Shown here: piece after piece, positions 61,623 to 64,000 of the stretch | Numbering within the stretch: the stretch's first letter is position 1 | How the letters are laid out: each line of letters begins with the position of its first letter | Origin: an uncultured Roseivirga sp. | GTDB lineage: Bacteria > Bacteroidota > Bacteroidia > Cytophagales > Cyclobacteriaceae | Direction: 5' to 3' | DNA length: 64,000 nucleotides | Assembly: GCA_947493005.1 (NCBI GenBank) | Contig: CANLOY010000002.1 | Span: forward strand, 62,001 to 126,000 | Notes under the pieces: model-generated | The model's input: the letters and a program-made list of their open reading frames with translations, nothing else | Databases searched by the model: none | What the model was told of the DNA's origin: nothing | Made by a program: the position numbers and the translations under genes

Positions 61623-62108
61623 ATGCTTTACATCCAATTCGACATCACCGATCAGTACAAGTTTGAAGAATTCAAAAAGGTTTATGACGTCCTGTATATG
61701 ATTAAACCCAAAGAAGAAGGTAAACCAATAGACTTCTGGTTAAGGTTAATTCCAGATTATGTAAAGCGTTTTCTGGCTGAGTACTACAAGGAAGATCAAA
61801 ATAGTGGTGAAATGGCACCCTACAGCTTTACTGCCACTATTAATTACCTGGAATTTGGGTTAGAAGTAGATTTCAACAACCTTACTCAACCAAGCCCCAA
61901 TACAGGTAAGCTAGAGTACTCAGCACTTGCTTTTCCCTATGGGGGAATGGAAAGGCTCCTGATTTTCCTTAAAGCATATGGACTTATACCCAATGAAACC
62001 TATAATGGTTTTGCGGTTAATCAACTCAAATGGGAATCCTCTTTTATATGTGAAGCAACCGAACTTCCAGATAAAACCACGGCTTACTTAGCTCAGTTTG
62101 AAAAGTAA
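61623..62108 (+). CDS. Conserved hypothetical protein
   Basis: This 161-residue soluble protein starts MLYIQFDITDQYKFEEFKKV and contains FWLRLIPDYVKRFLAEYYKED, YSFTATINYLEFGLEVDFN and a closing WESSFICEATELPDKT. There is no signal peptide or membrane helix. I do not recognise the family. It lies 32 bp after the DinB-like gene. Confidence 0.6.
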   Translation: MLYIQFDITDQYKFEEFKKVYDVLYMIKPKEEGKPIDFWLRLIPDYVKRFLAEYYKEDQNSGEMAPYSFTATINYLEFGLEVDFNNLTQPSPNTGKLEYSALAFPYGGMERLLIFLKAYGLIPNETYNGFAVNQLKWESSFICEATELPDKTTAYLAQFEK

Positions 62109-62421
62109 AATGAAGCTGGAAACTATATTCCCAAAGGATAGCTTTAGGAAAAGTCTATTGGTTCAACACCACATTTCATTTGTAATTATATCAACAATTC
62201 CTTTTCTTCATAGGAGATAGACGCGCAGCCCATCTTTTTAACAAGCTGTACTTTTCTGATAAATATTAAAAGGTGCTTATGGCCCAGTCATATTGGTTGT
62301 ATACCATTGAAAAAAAGAAAAGCCACCACACATTCAAGCACATTTAATTTTGCTCGTACCTCACAAAATCAAAAGAGCTTTCACTTCCCCACCTCTATCC
62401 AAATTAATAATTCAAATATTT

Positions 62422-62451
62422 GCCAGTGATTTCATTTACTGGCGTTTTTTT
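62422..62451 (+). terminator. Terminator-like hairpin before the AbiE-type operon
   Basis: GCCAGT (62422-62427) and ACTGGC (62438-62443) pair around ten bases and are followed by G then seven T. It would stop readthrough from the 61623 gene, about 310 bp upstream, or act as an upstream leader element. Confidence 0.5.
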
Positions 62452-62477
62452 GATTTCTAATATTCGCCAATTATTAC

Positions 62478-62485
62478 TATCTTTG
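62478..62485 (+). promoter_or_regulatory. -7 promoter box TATCTTTG
   Basis: TATCTTTG fits TAnnTTTG and lies 18 bp before the ATG at 62504. The nearest TTTG upstream (62449-62452) is about 25 bp away, slightly more than usual for the -33 element. Confidence 0.4.
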
Positions 62486-62503
62486 GCATAAATTAGATTT
62501 GAA

Positions 62504-63268
62504 ATGCCGAAAATCATTGAAAATAGACTCATAGAGGAATTTAAAAACAGAGATGCTTTCTCAAGAGAAGAGTTATTTGATTTTTTTAGGTATTTCGAAC
62601 CAAACCTGAAGGAAGGCACATTTGGCTGGAGAATATATGACCTCAAGAATAAGAATATAATCAAGTCTATTCAAAGAGGTTATTACACCATTTCATATAA
62701 ACCAAAATACAAACCCGAAATTTCTGTAAAAATTTTAAAACTTGCTAAAGTAATTACTGAGCGTTTTGAAGATGTAAAACATTGTATTTGGGACACTGAT
62801 TGGATAAATGAATTTGCTCAACATCAATCAGGAAAAAAGTTAATCATTATTGAAATAGAAAAAGACTTTGTTGAATCGCTCTATTATGAATTGAAAGATT
62901 CTTTTCGATTTGACTTCTATTTAAATCCTGATGAAAAGGCAATTGATTTCTATATCTCCGAAAGTCAAAGTCCTGTTGTGATAAAAAAACTCATCACTAG
63001 ATCACCTATTTCAAAAAGGACAGAAAAGAGAACTAAATTCTATACTCCTCTACTTGAAAAAATATTGGTTGACCTATATACAGAAAATAAATTATTCTAT
63101 TTCTATCAAGGTGCAGAACTGATGCACGTATATGAAAACGCCTTAAAAAACTACACACTTAATTACACTAAACTATTCAGTTACGCCAAACGAAGAGACA
63201 GAGAACAAGACATTAAGCAGTTTATGACCAACAATATGTACCACCTAGTTAAAGACATAATCGAATGA
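62504..63268 (+). CDS. AbiEi-like antitoxin (DUF6577-type)
   Basis: This 254-residue protein has an N-terminal winged-helix region (EFKNRDAFSREELFDFF, LKEGTFGWRIYDLKNKNIIKSIQRGYYTI) as in AbiEi-like antitoxins. A longer C-terminal domain ends DREQDIKQFMTNNMYHLVKDI. Its TGA overlaps the ATG of the nucleotidyltransferase gene (ATGA). It is AT-rich compared with upstream genes. It should repress its own promoter and neutralise the toxin. Confidence 0.75.
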   Translation: MPKIIENRLIEEFKNRDAFSREELFDFFRYFEPNLKEGTFGWRIYDLKNKNIIKSIQRGYYTISYKPKYKPEISVKILKLAKVITERFEDVKHCIWDTDWINEFAQHQSGKKLIIIEIEKDFVESLYYELKDSFRFDFYLNPDEKAIDFYISESQSPVVIKKLITRSPISKRTEKRTKFYTPLLEKILVDLYTENKLFYFYQGAELMHVYENALKNYTLNYTKLFSYAKRRDREQDIKQFMTNNMYHLVKDIIE

Positions 63269-64000
63269 TAAAAGAACATTGCTTTACAGATGAGTGGCTA
63301 GACTCCTTCAAGAAACAGAAGGAACATAAACGAATAGACAAGGCTATTCTAGAGAAAATGATTTATGCATTGCATTTACTGGAACGTATTAAAGCAAATG
63401 GACTTGAATTCACCTTTAAAGGTGGGACAAGTTTAGTCCTGCTATTAGAAGAAGGAAATAGATTCTCTATTGATATTGATATCATCTGTAATACGGACAG
63501 AGAAACTCTAGAAACAATACTGAAAAAGGTTATTGATTCATCAAACTTCAAATCATTTGAATTAGATGAACACCGCAGTTATAAAGAGGGCGTGCCAAAA
63601 GCACATTATTCTTTTGCTTTTGATTCTGCAACGAAAGGAAAACATTCTGGAACTATTCTGTTAGATGTATTAATTGAAGATTCTATATATCCAGAATTAA
63701 CTGAAAAACCTGTTCAAACCAAATGGATTGAAACGGAAAATGAAACAAAGATTATAGTACCCTCTATTGATGCTATTACAGGAGACAAACTAACGGCTTT
63801 TGCTCCAAATACCATTGGCATTCCATATTTTAAAGGGAAAGATCAACAACCATTCTCAATGGAGATTTGCAAACAATTATTTGATTTAAGCAAACTCTTT
63901 GAAAGAATAGAAAATATAGAGATTGTTGCTCAAAGTTTTGAAGCCTTCGCTATACAAGAAATTGAATATCGTAAAACTGAAACATCGGAATTATCCACAG
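63265..64000 (+). CDS. AbiEii-type nucleotidyltransferase toxin, 3' end outside the window
   Basis: ATG at 63265 (MIKEHCFTDEWLDSFKKQKE) opens a frame that runs to the window edge, 245 codons. The nucleotidyltransferase signature is FKGGTSLVLLLEEGNRFSID, with GGTS at 53-56 and the metal-binding aspartates D70 and D72 in SIDIDI. A later DKLTAFAP matches the AbiEii family. AbiEii-type toxins block growth by nucleotide transfer onto tRNA or similar targets. The overlap with the antitoxin gene is the usual arrangement. Confidence 0.85.
   Translation, partial: MIKEHCFTDEWLDSFKKQKEHKRIDKAILEKMIYALHLLERIKANGLEFTFKGGTSLVLLLEEGNRFSIDIDIICNTDRETLETILKKVIDSSNFKSFELDEHRSYKEGVPKAHYSFAFDSATKGKHSGTILLDVLIEDSIYPELTEKPVQTKWIETENETKIIVPSIDAITGDKLTAFAPNTIGIPYFKGKDQQPFSMEICKQLFDLSKLFERIENIEIVAQSFEAFAIQEIEYRKTETSELST

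Larger units (their letters stand above)
62109..62503. other. 395-bp AT-rich region ahead of the AbiE-type genes
   Basis: No ORF of useful length with a recognisable product was seen. There is an ATTTTG...CAAAAT inverted repeat near 62347-62369, a GCCAGT/ACTGGC hairpin with a T-run at 62422, and a -7 box at 62478. The base composition changes here relative to the upstream genes, consistent with the edge of an acquired segment. Confidence 0.45.

Noticed and set aside
62347-62369. ATTTTG/CAAAAT inverted repeat as an attachment site or mobile element end
   Set aside because: The stem is only 6 bp and AT-rich, and no second copy or integrase is in view.

Overview
The window looks like a chromosomal segment of a Bacteroidota bacterium, most likely a marine member of the Cytophagales (Fulvivirga/Marivirga/Roseivirga-like). 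This rests on type III glutamine synthetase (GlnN), a split transketolase, DUF6435/Lacal_2735, DUF6503 and DUF2071 proteins, an ABC permease fused to an M1 peptidase and paired with a LytTR two-component system, TAnnTTTG-type promoter boxes, near-absence of Shine-Dalgarno sequences, and modest GC. No rRNA, tRNA, CRISPR array or intact transposase was seen.

Layout. 1-1515: two secreted proteins and a LuxR-type response regulator. 1821-8483: MDR oxidoreductase and dnaB (minus), then mpl, an exonuclease, a divergent MreB-like ATPase and a lipoprotein (plus). 8543-12210: AraC regulator, phosphoesterase, small DUF7220 membrane protein, then a Crp-like/AhpD-like/DoxX unit with a shared candidate operator. 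12381-25074: mostly metabolism and envelope genes (DUF2071, M48, FAH, M23, Bcp, transketolase, GT39, class III aminotransferase, HslV, pyruvate dehydrogenase E2). 25266-35008: a degenerate SRAP protein, DUF6503, fabH, a YwqK-like repeat protein, alpha/beta hydrolase, glnN, mtaB. 35081-38596: a candidate RiPP locus. 38731-50987: secreted and small membrane proteins, a divergent LamG-like pair, an M14 peptidase, an exonuclease-dnaE fusion and trxA. 51090-62108: GNAT, NAD(P)-binding protein, LytTR system, ABC exporter with M1 fusion, beta-propeller lipoprotein and a DinB-type protein. 62504-64000: an AT-rich AbiEi/AbiEii-type toxin-antitoxin pair cut by the window edge.

Most interesting system. 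At 35081-38596 a 59-residue peptide gene with an Arg-rich C-terminus (absent from ordinary ORF lists because it is short) lies between an asparagine-synthetase-like PP-loop enzyme that has no N-terminal glutaminase Cys and a divergently transcribed arginase-fold enzyme. That arginase keeps all six metal ligands and carries an N-terminal domain resembling a PqqD-type peptide-recognition element. A strong hairpin separates the peptide gene from the enzyme gene. I read this as an ornithine-forming RiPP pathway in which a lasso-cyclase-like enzyme may use a peptide amine, possibly ornithine itself, as nucleophile.

Second system. Three copies of a 144-189 bp non-coding element (10376, 55921, 60558) have related termini, a conserved 11-bp internal inverted repeat and 9-bp flanking duplications. 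All three sit at the very 3' end of a gene. Two of them supply the present stop codon of the upstream gene, and the ancestral reading frames and operon junctions can be reconstructed from the flanks.
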